From: Phycisphaerae bacterium
GTDB lineage: Bacteria; Planctomycetota; Phycisphaerae; UBA1845; PWPN01
Length of the DNA stretch: 5,677 bases
NCBI GenBank assembly: GCA_003557125.1
Contig: PWPN01000184.1
Location: forward strand, 1-5,677
Reading direction: 5' to 3'
The notes below the pieces were generated by a model. The model did no database searches. It saw only the letters and a list, made by a program, of their open reading frames with translations, and had not been told where the DNA came from. This document shows positions 1 to 5,677 of the stretch, one piece after another; within the stretch, counting starts at the first letter, position 1; every line of letters begins with the position of its first letter. The position numbers were made by a program, and so were the translations under genes.

Positions 1-74
1 CTGTACGTCAATGCGTTCACACAGTAGGATGATGTACCGGCATGGGACGCTGCCGGATCGGGGCCGTGAGGGTC

Positions 75-106
75 ATCCTGCAACGCTATTATCCTGCAAC
101 GCCATT
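75..106. repeat. Two-copy 16-bp tandem direct repeat in the EIIA leader
   Basis: Two head-to-tail copies of a 16-base unit, ATCCTGCAACGC followed by TATT (75-90) or CATT (91-106), differ only at 87 versus 103. The repeat ends 4 bases before the Shine-Dalgarno sequence of the EIIA gene. Sixteen is not a multiple of three, so if the stretch were translated the copies would be read in different frames. That fits an untranslated leader better than coding sequence. It could be a paired protein-binding site or a recent slippage duplication; the sequence alone does not decide. Confidence 0.85.
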
Positions 107-110
107 GCTC

Positions 111-115
111 GAGGG
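111..115 (+). promoter_or_regulatory. Ribosome binding site that decides the EIIA start
   Basis: GAGGG lies 7 bases before the GTG at 123. This spacing is good and favours GTG 123 over the in-frame ATG at 42, whose nearest purine run (AGGA, 26-29) is 12 bases away. Starting at 123 also makes the protein begin where known PtsN-type proteins begin. Confidence 0.65.
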
Positions 116-122
116 ACCGTCC

Positions 123-680
123 GTGATCACGCTGAAGAAATGTCTTTCGCCCAGTGCGATCGTTCTGGCAGGGTCGGCCTCCAGTGCGCAGGAGGTCATG
201 GCCACGCTGGCTGCCCGTCTTGGAGAGCAACTCGGCCTTGCCCCCGAGCTGATCGTAAAGGCTGTCCAGGATCGTGAGGCGACCCGGTCGACGGCGATCG
301 GGCACAACGCGGCCATTCCGCACTGCCGACTCCATGATCTGCCCCAATTCGCCGCCGCCCTCATGAGCCTGAACCAGCCCGTCCGGTGGGATGACCAGGG
401 GCATGTCGCGGATCTGGTCATCATGGTCGCCGGCCCGCACCAGGCTGTGGCGGCCCACCTTCGTCTGTTGTCCAATTGCAGCCAGTTGCTGACATGCGAA
501 CCGCTCCGCGCCAAAATTCACAGCGCGCCGGACGCCGCGGCGGCCGCTCGGCTGCTGGCTGCGGCCGAGGAAGCGGTCGAAGCCCGCCGTAACCGCGAAG
601 GGCTGCTTCGCGAACTCCGCCGTGAGCAGGCAGAGGGAGGCGACGAGCTGATCGACGTGGTCGAGCGCTTCACGTGGTGA
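123..680 (+). CDS. PTS EIIA domain protein, PtsN/fructose type
   Basis: A 185-residue cytoplasmic protein with one EIIA type-2 domain (about residues 3-150). This family accepts phosphate from HPr on a histidine and either passes it to a sugar-specific EIIB or, in PtsN-like proteins, acts as a regulator. The active-site stretch IGHNAAIPHCRL puts the phosphorylatable histidine at H67 (bases 321-323). The second conserved histidine is H112 in HLRLLSNCSQLL, and VADLVIMVAGP is the usual core strand. The residue after H67 is Cys where most relatives have Gly. Residues from about 150 to the end form a charged, Arg/Glu-rich, probably helical tail that ordinary EIIA domains lack. The GTG start is chosen for its Shine-Dalgarno spacing and its fit to the family N terminus. 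No EI, HPr, EIIB or EIIC lies in the window, so a regulatory role is more likely than sugar uptake, but this is inference. Confidence 0.88.
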   Translation: MITLKKCLSPSAIVLAGSASSAQEVMATLAARLGEQLGLAPELIVKAVQDREATRSTAIGHNAAIPHCRLHDLPQFAAALMSLNQPVRWDDQGHVADLVIMVAGPHQAVAAHLRLLSNCSQLLTCEPLRAKIHSAPDAAAAARLLAAAEEAVEARRNREGLLRELRREQAEGGDELIDVVERFTW

Positions 681-720
681 TCGGCCGGCATGAACCCCAC
701 CTGAGACTTCTTCTGCTGTC

Positions 721-1689
721 ATGAAAAACGCGACTTTGCGACCCCAACGCGGATTCGACCTGTTGGCGACGTTGTGCCTTGTCGGCGCCACGCTCTGCTG
801 GGGGTCCGTACCGGTCATGATCAAGTACCTCGCCGGTCCCGGCCTGGTCCCCGACGGATTCACCGCCAATATGGTCCGCTATCCCATCGCGGCGTTGTTC
901 TACGTGCCGTTGCTCATTCTGGGCATTCGCAGCGGCCAACTTCGCGGGCTATGGATACCCGCCCTGTTACCGGCCGCTGTCAACGCCGCTGGCCAGGCCC
1001 TGTGGGCGGCCGCGCCCTATCACCTCGACGCGAGCATCATGGCCTTTCTGCTCCGGCTGTGCGTCGTCTGGTCGATCCTCGGGGCATTCCTGGTTTTCAA
1101 AGACGAGCGTAAACTTGCACGGAGCCGCTGGTTCTGGTCCGGGGCGTTCCTGGCCATCATCGGATTCGTGGTCATGTCCTGGCACGGTCTGGCCGGCGGA
1201 GGAAACGCCACAGGCGTCGGGATCGTCATCATCTTCCTGTGCGGCGTGTGCCTTGGGCTTTACGGCGTATGCGTCCGCTACGTGATGCACCAGATTCACC
1301 CGCTCGTGGTTTTCTCGATCGTCAGCGTCTATACCTCCGTCGGACTGGTCGCGATGGCCCCCCTCGGGCAACCCTCGGCTGTGCTCACGCTGCCGAGCAC
1401 CGCAGTCATCATCCTGATCGTTTCGGCCCTGGTCGGCATCGCGATGGCTCACGGGTTTTTCTACGTGGCGGTCCAACGCCTCGGCGTGGCCATCTGCTAC
1501 CTCATGCTCATGACGACCCCGTTCGTCTCCTACCTCGGCGCGTACCTGTTTCTGGGCGAAAACTTCACGCGCATCCAGTGGATCGGCGGGAGCGTGCTCG
1601 TTCTCGGGGCCGCATTGGCGGTCCGAGCCCAGACCCACCTCCGGCCGCCCGCCGAACAAATCGACGCCTCCGAGATCCCTGCCGAGTAG
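721..1689 (+). CDS. EamA/DMT-superfamily transporter
   Basis: A 322-residue inner-membrane protein with about ten hydrophobic helices, roughly at residues 13-36, 52-68, 76-97, 104-125, 137-153, 165-187, 194-213, 228-248, 253-277 and 285-302. These form two EamA repeats (about 13-153 and 167-303). Each repeat ends in the family pattern: VFKDERK before the fifth helix, and LFLGENFTRIQWIGG before the tenth. Members usually export or import small metabolites such as amino acids or nucleotide-related compounds; the substrate cannot be read from sequence. Both the N terminus and the last 20 residues are short and hydrophilic, so the length is normal and nothing looks truncated. ATG 721 is kept because the first helix follows directly, although its Shine-Dalgarno site is weak (GAGA at 703-706). 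It starts 40 bases after the EIIA gene with no terminator between, so co-transcription is likely. A functional link to EIIA is not established. Confidence 0.9.
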   Translation: MKNATLRPQRGFDLLATLCLVGATLCWGSVPVMIKYLAGPGLVPDGFTANMVRYPIAALFYVPLLILGIRSGQLRGLWIPALLPAAVNAAGQALWAAAPYHLDASIMAFLLRLCVVWSILGAFLVFKDERKLARSRWFWSGAFLAIIGFVVMSWHGLAGGGNATGVGIVIIFLCGVCLGLYGVCVRYVMHQIHPLVVFSIVSVYTSVGLVAMAPLGQPSAVLTLPSTAVIILIVSALVGIAMAHGFFYVAVQRLGVAICYLMLMTTPFVSYLGAYLFLGENFTRIQWIGGSVLVLGAALAVRAQTHLRPPAEQIDASEIPAE

Positions 1690-1744
1690 GAGTCCGACGC
1701 TTTATATTCCCTCCTTCCGCCCACTCCGCGGGCCGACGCGTTGT

Positions 1745-1773
1745 TTGACATGGCGTGTCGGCCAACGTACCTT
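1745..1773 (+). promoter_or_regulatory. Sigma70-like promoter for the lipoprotein-kinase unit
   Basis: A perfect TTGACA (1745-1750) is followed after 17 bases by TACCTT (1768-1773), which keeps the first, second and last bases of the -10 consensus. Transcription would start near 1780 and give a leader of about 75 bases before ATG 1855. This placement argues against the earlier in-frame starts at 1741 (TTG) and 1750 (ATG), which would lie inside the promoter. Confidence 0.5.
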
Positions 1774-1854
1774 CGTAATGTGACGGATCGGGCCATGACC
1801 GAGAGGTACGTCCTGACAGCGGCCCACCGTATGCTGTGCCGAAAGCACCTTCCC

Positions 1855-2757
1855 ATGCAGGCTTTCCGACCCACAACGACGGCTTTCGTGTCGGTCATCC
1901 TACTCGTGACCGGCCTGTGGTCCTGTGCCGAGGACGATTGGCTCGGAATCGGGCGAAACCCCGAGCCCCCCCGGCCCACCGGCCAACACAACCGCGCCGC
2001 GGACGGCCTGGCGGAGTTCGCCGGTGAAACGACCACGGAATCCGGCCGACCCATCGTCGTTCAGGGAGTGCGCTTTCAAGTCCTCCGCGTCCGTGCCCCG
2101 GCCGGGACGTTCAGCCGTTCCGAGAAGATCTGGAACGCACTCAACGAGGACGTGCTCCCGATGGACCGGCGCGCCTTGCTGGTCAAGAACGGCCTGCGGG
2201 TCGCCGCCGCCAGCCAGGACGTCTGGCCGCAGGTCAAGGCCGTCCTCGACTCGGAATCCGTGGAAGTTTTTACCGATCAGCGGGCGGTCCACGATGGCTA
2301 TCCCCTGCCGCTGCTGATCAACACGCAACCGCTCGAACAGACGCTCTTTATGATCCGCCCCGACGACACCATGGCCGGGGCGCGGTTCCCTCAATCCACG
2401 ATGGGCTTGCGACTGGCGTATTCGGTCCCGCTCGACGCGCCGCAGTCCATCCGACTCGAGATCATGCCGGAGGTCCGCCTCCCGTCCCATCGGCCGGCGC
2501 CGACGGTGTCCGAGTTCGGCTGGACGGAACACCACACGGTCGAGCAGAGCCGCCCGCTCTGGGAACTGGCCTGCGAGGTGACGGCGGGGCCCGATCAGTT
2601 CGTGGTGGTGGGACCATCCCCCTCGGCCGGCACGCCCCATCTGGCCGGCACGCTGCTGCTCTTCGAACAGATCCAGGGTCGGGAGTACGAGTCGATCTGT
2701 TTCATTACGCCTACCCTCCTGCGGGTCGGGGCAGGTGACACGACATCGGGGCCATAG
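1855..2757 (+). CDS. Putative lipoprotein of unknown function
   Basis: A 300-residue protein that I do not recognise as a named family. The N terminus looks like a lipoprotein signal: an Arg at 5, a hydrophobic core at about 10-20, then LWSC with Cys24 as the likely lipidation site, followed by the acidic AEDDW. A Pro-rich linker (about 36-45) leads to a mixed alpha/beta region. The best-marked segment is 69-116, with VQGVRFQVLRVRAP, a probable helix around IWNALNEDVLP and then ALLVKNGLRV. The last 80 residues are strand-rich (DQFVVVGPSPSAG, AGTLLLFEQ). No catalytic motif is visible. ATG 1855 is chosen because it gives a compact signal peptide and has a weak GAAAG (1841-1845) upstream; ATG 1831 or ATG 1795 are possible and would lengthen the N terminus. 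It is followed after 29 bases by the histidine kinase, so the two are probably one operon. Confidence 0.75.
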   Translation: MQAFRPTTTAFVSVILLVTGLWSCAEDDWLGIGRNPEPPRPTGQHNRAADGLAEFAGETTTESGRPIVVQGVRFQVLRVRAPAGTFSRSEKIWNALNEDVLPMDRRALLVKNGLRVAAASQDVWPQVKAVLDSESVEVFTDQRAVHDGYPLPLLINTQPLEQTLFMIRPDDTMAGARFPQSTMGLRLAYSVPLDAPQSIRLEIMPEVRLPSHRPAPTVSEFGWTEHHTVEQSRPLWELACEVTAGPDQFVVVGPSPSAGTPHLAGTLLLFEQIQGREYESICFITPTLLRVGAGDTTSGP

Positions 2758-2774
2758 AGTCCGCGCGCTTTGGC

Positions 2775-2780
2775 AAGGTG
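2775..2780 (+). promoter_or_regulatory. Ribosome binding site that decides the kinase start
   Basis: AAGGTG, whose AAGG core ends 8 bases before ATG 2787, is well placed for that start. The in-frame GTG at 2778-2780 overlaps this site and has no purine-rich run of its own upstream, so ATG 2787 is preferred. Confidence 0.55.
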
Positions 2781-2786
2781 CATGCA

Positions 2787-3863
2787 ATGACGTTGACGGT
2801 GGATGATACTTTTCTGCGACAGCTCTGTTGGCAAAGCGCCATACCCATGGTCGCATTCGACACGGAGCTGCGCGTCGTATTCTGCAACAGGTCCGCGGAA
2901 CGACTTCTCGAGCGATCGGCCGACGAACTGATGGGCCGACCCTTTCGCGACCGGGTCGTCGCGTCACAGCGCGACCGGGTCGATCTTTTTTTGAAGCGAA
3001 CGCTCGACACGGATGAAAGGCACGAGCTGGATCTGGCGTGCCTTTCGCCGGGCTGTGCCACGATCGACCTGGTCGGGACGGCTGTGCGGGTCACCGATGA
3101 AAACGGCGCCGCGATGGCCGGGGTGCTTCAGCTGCTCGACGTGCGCGGGCGATTCGAAACCAGGAGCGCGCATGTCCAAGCCCACAAGATGTCGGCGCTG
3201 TGCACGATGGCCGGTGCCGTCGCCCATCACTTCAACAACCTGCTGGGCGGGCTTTTAACGACGTTGGACTTCGTCCGCCAAAGTCAGAACCGCGCCACCG
3301 TCCAGCGGGGGTTGGGGTCGATGGCCGATACGCTCAGTCGAGCGATTACGATCACCCGCGCGCTGTTGGCCTTTGCCGAGGGTGATCGAGCGGACGATGA
3401 GGTCGGCGACGTTCGCACCATTGTCGAAGAATTCTCCGAGCGGATACGGCCGACACTGGCAGCCCAGCAGATCGCACTCGAACTCCGGCTCGAGGAGATT
3501 CATGCACAACTTCCCTCGCGAAAGCTCAACACGATCCTGGAATGCCTGACCACCAACGCCGGCGATGCGATGCCGGGTGGCGGCCGACTCGAGATCGAGC
3601 TGAAGGCTGCGGACTCGCCCGACGATTTCCTTCTTCGGATCAGTGACACCGGTAGTGGCATCACGGACGGCGATCTCGAACACGTTTTCGAGCCGTTTTT
3701 CACGACGCGCAGGGCCGAATCGGGACAAAACACGACGCATCTCGGCCTCGGATTGGCCATGGTCCATGGAATCGTCCAGGATCTTGGTGGCACGATCACG
3801 CTGTGCTCGAGCTACCAGAGTGGAACGATCTGTGCCGTGCGTCTGCCGCGATCGCTGATCTGA
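2787..3863 (+). CDS. Soluble PAS-domain sensor histidine kinase, NtrB-like
   Basis: A 358-residue kinase with no signal peptide or membrane helix, so probably cytoplasmic. An N-terminal PAS domain (about 8-120) contains IPMVAFDTELRVVFCNRSA. The dimerisation/phosphoacceptor domain (about 130-200) has AGAVAHHFNNLLGG, with the phosphorylatable His at 147 (bases 3225-3227). The ATPase domain (about 240-358) shows the N box (TTNAGDAMPGGG, Asn257), G1 box (SDTGSGI, Asp287), F box (VFEPFFTT) and G2 box (HLGLGLAMVHGIVQDLGG). All core ATP-binding residues are present, so the enzyme should be active. Two departures stand out. The acidic residue that normally follows the phosphorylated His is His148, and the first Gly of the usual GTGLGLA is His318. 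There is no receiver domain and no response regulator nearby, so the partner is unknown. It follows the lipoprotein gene by 29 bases. Confidence 0.92.
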   Translation: MTLTVDDTFLRQLCWQSAIPMVAFDTELRVVFCNRSAERLLERSADELMGRPFRDRVVASQRDRVDLFLKRTLDTDERHELDLACLSPGCATIDLVGTAVRVTDENGAAMAGVLQLLDVRGRFETRSAHVQAHKMSALCTMAGAVAHHFNNLLGGLLTTLDFVRQSQNRATVQRGLGSMADTLSRAITITRALLAFAEGDRADDEVGDVRTIVEEFSERIRPTLAAQQIALELRLEEIHAQLPSRKLNTILECLTTNAGDAMPGGGRLEIELKAADSPDDFLLRISDTGSGITDGDLEHVFEPFFTTRRAESGQNTTHLGLGLAMVHGIVQDLGGTITLCSSYQSGTICAVRLPRSLI

Positions 3864-3941
3864 CCGCCTTTCCGGGTTGAATGGTTTTGCGGGTTGAGCG
3901 GCTACCCATGCCGGCGAGGTAACAGCTAGAATCAGCACGCG

Positions 3942-3996
3942 GGAAGGGCGAGATTGCTATGGAAAGGACCCTTCCGCCCTGTTAGCATGGTTTTTT
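3942..3996 (+). terminator. Possible terminator with alternative hairpins
   Basis: Three stems can form before the run TTTTTT (3991-3996), and they exclude one another: GGAAGGG (3942-3948) with CCCTTCC (3969-3975); AGGGCG (3945-3950) with CGCCCT (3975-3980); and TGCTA (3955-3959) with TAGCA (3983-3987), the last lying 3 bases before the T run and enclosing a second GGAA/TTCC pairing. The terminator-proximal stem is short, so this is an imperfect intrinsic terminator at best. It lies about 80-130 bases after the kinase stop codon. Confidence 0.4.
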
Positions 3997-4089
3997 GAAA
4001 TCGAGTGGCCGACGGGTAGAAAGGGCCAACGGACGGGGTCGGCGCGGCAAGATGGCCCGAGCCCATCAAGGACCGAGGCGCAGCCTGTC

Positions 4090-4105
4090 GATAATTCATT
4101 AAAAT
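4090..4105 (+). promoter_or_regulatory. AT-rich block with possible -10 element for the DUF1571 gene
   Basis: This is the most AT-rich stretch in a GC-rich region. It contains GATAAT (4090-4095) and TAAAAT (4100-4105), each five of six matches to the -10 consensus. No good -35 hexamer is found at the right distance, so the exact promoter is uncertain. A start here would give a leader of about 75 bases that contains the hairpin at 4129-4149. Confidence 0.3.
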
Positions 4106-4128
4106 GACGTTCGTTCTCTTGTGAAAGG

Positions 4129-4149
4129 TGCGCCGGCATGGGCGGCGCA
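4129..4149 (+). other. GC-rich leader hairpin upstream of the DUF1571 gene
   Basis: TGCGCCG (4129-4135) and CGGCGCA (4143-4149) are perfect inverted repeats around a 7-base loop. There is no T run after it, so it is not a standard terminator. It lies about 20 bases before the purine-rich ribosome binding region of the next gene and could shape that leader, or be chance in GC-rich DNA. Confidence 0.35.
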
Positions 4150-4186
4150 GCGTGGCAGGGGAAGCCGTCGAGGATATCCGTGTACG

Positions 4187-5086
4187 ATGACAGATCACTT
4201 ACCGATCAGAGTATGGGCGATCGTTGGGATCCTGCTGAGCGTCGGGCTTTCCACGCTGGCGACGGAAGCTGCATCGGAAAGCGCGACGTCGGCCGGGGAT
4301 CAACAAGCGGCCCAGGCACCCAACCCGACGGACAAGATGCTCGCCTCGACCTTTCGTGAGATGCCGGTCCCGCTTCGCTTGAACCCGGAACAGTTGGCCG
4401 AGGACGATCCGATCGGATTTTTCGAAATGATCCTCGCCCGTTATGAGCGCCATGTGCGGGATTACACCTGCCTGTTCACCAAGCAGGAGCTCGTCAACGG
4501 CAAGATGACTACCCGGCAGGTGATGAAGGCCTACTTTCGTGAGGATCCGTACAGCGTACGGCTCGAATGGATCAGGAACCGCGACCGGGCATCCCGCGTC
4601 CTTTACGTGCGGAACGCGTGGATCGACAAAGGCCAACAGATGGCTGTGGTCGAGCCCGGGCCCATCGCGCGCCTGTTCATCTCCCACGTGATGCGGCCCA
4701 TTCACGGTGCGGACGCGATGCGAACGTCGCGTCGTACGATCGACCAGTTCGGTTTCCGCAACAATATCCTGCTCATCCTCAAGTATTGCGCGCCGGCCAG
4801 GGAGCGTGGGCTTCTCGAGTTCACGTACCAGGGCGTGCGCGTCGTCGATGGGCGTTCCACGCTGCTCTTCGAGCGACGACTTCCCTATACGGGCGAGCGA
4901 TGCGAATGGCCCGACCGCGTACTCGAAGTGTACGTGGACAGACAGCTGCTCGTGCCCACGTTGTGCATCGCCTACGCCGATGATGCGAAACGCCAGCTGC
5001 TGGGCCACTACGAGTACAGCGATATCAAAATGAATGCGAATCTGTCCGAGTCGGTGTTCACCAAGAAAGGCATGGGCGTCGAGTGA
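4187..5086 (+). CDS. Exported DUF1571 family protein
   Basis: A 299-residue protein. Residues 1-28 look like a Sec signal peptide (Arg8, hydrophobic core about 9-25, likely cut near TEA-AS). A low-complexity Ala/Gln/Pro linker runs to about residue 50. The rest (about 75-295) matches what I know of DUF1571: YERHVRDYTCLFTKQE, MKAYFREDPYSVRLEW, VLYVRNAWIDKG, then PDRVLEVYVDRQLLVPT and CIAYADDAKRQLLGHYEYSD near the end. The family is largely planctomycete and has no established function. The alternating strands and the VYVDRQLLVPT element resemble LolA-like beta folds, which is only inference. ATG 4187 is chosen because it gives a clean signal peptide and GAGGA (4170-4174) lies 12 bases upstream. 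An earlier in-frame GTG at 4121 would add 22 Arg/Gly-rich residues ahead of the signal and is less likely. The PH-domain gene follows after 54 bases. Confidence 0.85.
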   Translation: MTDHLPIRVWAIVGILLSVGLSTLATEAASESATSAGDQQAAQAPNPTDKMLASTFREMPVPLRLNPEQLAEDDPIGFFEMILARYERHVRDYTCLFTKQELVNGKMTTRQVMKAYFREDPYSVRLEWIRNRDRASRVLYVRNAWIDKGQQMAVVEPGPIARLFISHVMRPIHGADAMRTSRRTIDQFGFRNNILLILKYCAPARERGLLEFTYQGVRVVDGRSTLLFERRLPYTGERCEWPDRVLEVYVDRQLLVPTLCIAYADDAKRQLLGHYEYSDIKMNANLSESVFTKKGMGVE

Positions 5087-5130
5087 TCGGCCGACGGGCT
5101 ACTCGATGCACAGCCCATCCCTCTCGAACT

Positions 5131-5135
5131 GGAGG
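5131..5135 (+). promoter_or_regulatory. Strong ribosome binding site of the PH-domain gene
   Basis: GGAGG lies 5 bases before ATG 5141. It is the clearest Shine-Dalgarno sequence in the window and fixes the start of a gene that has no stop codon in view. Confidence 0.8.
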
Positions 5136-5140
5136 TTGCG

Positions 5141-5677
5141 ATGCCATCCTCGGTTTCATTTCAAGCTTCGCGCGACTGGGTAACTCTCCTGGTGAGCCTG
5201 GCCATCGTAGTCGTCGTTCTCGTTGTCGGCGCGATCCCCGTCTATGCTGCGATCACAGCTACGTCAGCCGGTGCGCGTGTTCTGAGTGGGATCCTGGCGG
5301 CGGCGTTTGCGATACTCATCGCAGCCATCGCAGCCTTCGTACCCTTGGGGTATGCGGTGACGGAGGAAGCGGTTGTCATCCGTCGGCCGATCCGTTCGAT
5401 CCGCATCCCCTTAACGCGGGTCAGCGAGGCACGGCGTATCGAGTTGACCCGCATTGTCCGGGTGTGCGGCGTGGGCGGCTTTTTCGGGACGTGGGGTCGC
5501 TTTACGAGCAAGCAGCTCAAATCGTTCCGCGCGTACGTCACCCAACGCGGCAACCTGATTTGCCTGCACCTCACGGAAGGTGATCCGGTGGTCCTGTCGC
5601 CCGACGACCCGGACGGGATGATCGCGGAGATCCAGCACCGGGTGCCACGGGCGGCTTGTTCCGCCAGTGCTCCCTCA
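5141..5677 (+). CDS. Membrane protein with bacterial PH-like domain, 3' end missing
   Basis: The reading frame is open from ATG 5141 to the last base, giving 179 residues with no stop, so the gene continues past the window. Two hydrophobic helices (about 14-36 and 47-69) are followed by a domain (about 70-168) resembling bacterial PH domains of the bPH_5 type. Its marks are GYAVTEEAVVIRRPIRSIRIPL, then RVCGVGGFFGTWGRFTSKQLKSFRAYVTQ with the typical Gly/Phe-rich turn, and VVLSPDDPDGMIAEIQ leading into the end helix. Such proteins are membrane-anchored with the PH-like domain probably in the cytoplasm; their ligand is unknown. An overlapping frame at 5083-5583 is Arg/Cys-rich, has no Shine-Dalgarno site and is discarded. 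The gene lies 54 bases after the DUF1571 gene and may be in the same transcript, though its own strong ribosome binding site would allow independent translation. The domain already appears complete, so only a short tail may be missing. Confidence 0.85.
   Translation, partial: MPSSVSFQASRDWVTLLVSLAIVVVVLVVGAIPVYAAITATSAGARVLSGILAAAFAILIAAIAAFVPLGYAVTEEAVVIRRPIRSIRIPLTRVSEARRIELTRIVRVCGVGGFFGTWGRFTSKQLKSFRAYVTQRGNLICLHLTEGDPVVLSPDDPDGMIAEIQHRVPRAACSASAPS

Larger units (their letters stand above)
3864..4186. other. 323-base non-coding gap
   Basis: No convincing gene was found here on either strand. It holds an 8-base direct repeat, CGGGTTGA, at 3873-3880 and 3890-3897; a hairpin-rich stretch ending in six T (3942-3996); an AT-rich block at 4090-4105 with -10-like hexamers; and a GC hairpin at 4129-4149 just before the next gene. 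The gap separates the kinase unit from the DUF1571 unit and probably carries the end of one transcript and the start of the next. Confidence 0.7.

Noticed and set aside
1..27. Possible tail of an upstream gene (frame 1 reads LYVNAFTQ then TAG)
   Set aside because: Eight codons are too few to tell a gene end from a random open stretch; no domain can be recognised.
42..122. Longer N terminus for the EIIA protein from ATG 42
   Set aside because: It would run through the tandem repeat, lacks a well-placed Shine-Dalgarno site and adds residues with no match to the family; GTG 123 fits better.
967..1659. A 230-codon minus-strand frame opposite the EamA transporter
   Set aside because: The product is highly charged (Asp/Gly/His/Glu) and mirrors the hydrophobic codons of the transporter, as expected of a shadow frame.
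123..1689. EIIA and EamA as a PTS-controlled sugar uptake system
   Set aside because: EamA carriers are not PTS permeases and no EIIB or EIIC is present; only adjacency supports a link.
1900..2967. A 355-codon open frame on the minus strand
   Set aside because: It lies fully across the lipoprotein and kinase genes, its product is Arg/Gly/His/Pro-rich with no recognisable domain, and such antisense frames are expected in GC-rich DNA.
3873..3897. CGGGTTGA direct repeat, 17 bases apart
   Set aside because: Eight bases repeated twice in GC-rich DNA is not enough to claim an operator; no symmetry or third copy was seen.
3932..4198. An 88-codon minus-strand frame in the 323-base gap
   Set aside because: No Shine-Dalgarno site or recognisable domain was seen, and it covers the hairpin and promoter-like elements read on the other strand.
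5083..5583. A plus-strand frame of 166 codons starting at the DUF1571 stop
   Set aside because: It is Arg/Cys/Ser-rich without a domain and overlaps the PH-domain gene, which has a strong ribosome binding site and clear helices.

Overview
The window is a GC-rich, densely coding bacterial segment with six genes, all on the + strand. The best taxonomic clue is the secreted protein at 4187-5086. It looks like a DUF1571 protein, a family I know almost only from Planctomycetes. The hypothetical lipoprotein and the bacterial PH-type protein also fit a planctomycete or close relative. This placement is inference from family distribution; no rRNA or other marker gene is present.

Layout. (1) 123-680: a stand-alone PTS EIIA protein of the PtsN/fructose type with a helical C-terminal extension. 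It is preceded by a 16-bp tandem duplication in its leader and followed after 40 bases by (2) 721-1689, a ten-helix EamA/DMT transporter. (3) A sigma70-like promoter near 1745-1773 probably opens a second unit: a lipoprotein of unknown function (1855-2757), then after 29 bases (4) a soluble PAS histidine kinase of NtrB type (2787-3863) with no response regulator in view. A 323-base gap (3864-4186) holds a possible terminator or alternating hairpin region and a short AT-rich stretch. (5) 4187-5086 encodes the exported DUF1571 protein. (6) 5141-5677 encodes a two-helix membrane protein with a bacterial PH-like domain and a textbook Shine-Dalgarno site; it is open at the window edge.

How they fit together. 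The sequence supports three short transcription units: EIIA-EamA, lipoprotein-kinase, and DUF1571-PH protein. The most suggestive pairing is the envelope lipoprotein with a kinase that has no membrane segment, but nothing visible proves they act together. I see no CRISPR array, mobile element, tRNA or rRNA, and no convincing wholly new defence or secretion system. The points most worth a second look are the changed residues beside the phosphorylation sites of both the EIIA protein (IPHC instead of IPHG) and the kinase (AHHFNN instead of AHDFNN), and the leader tandem repeat.
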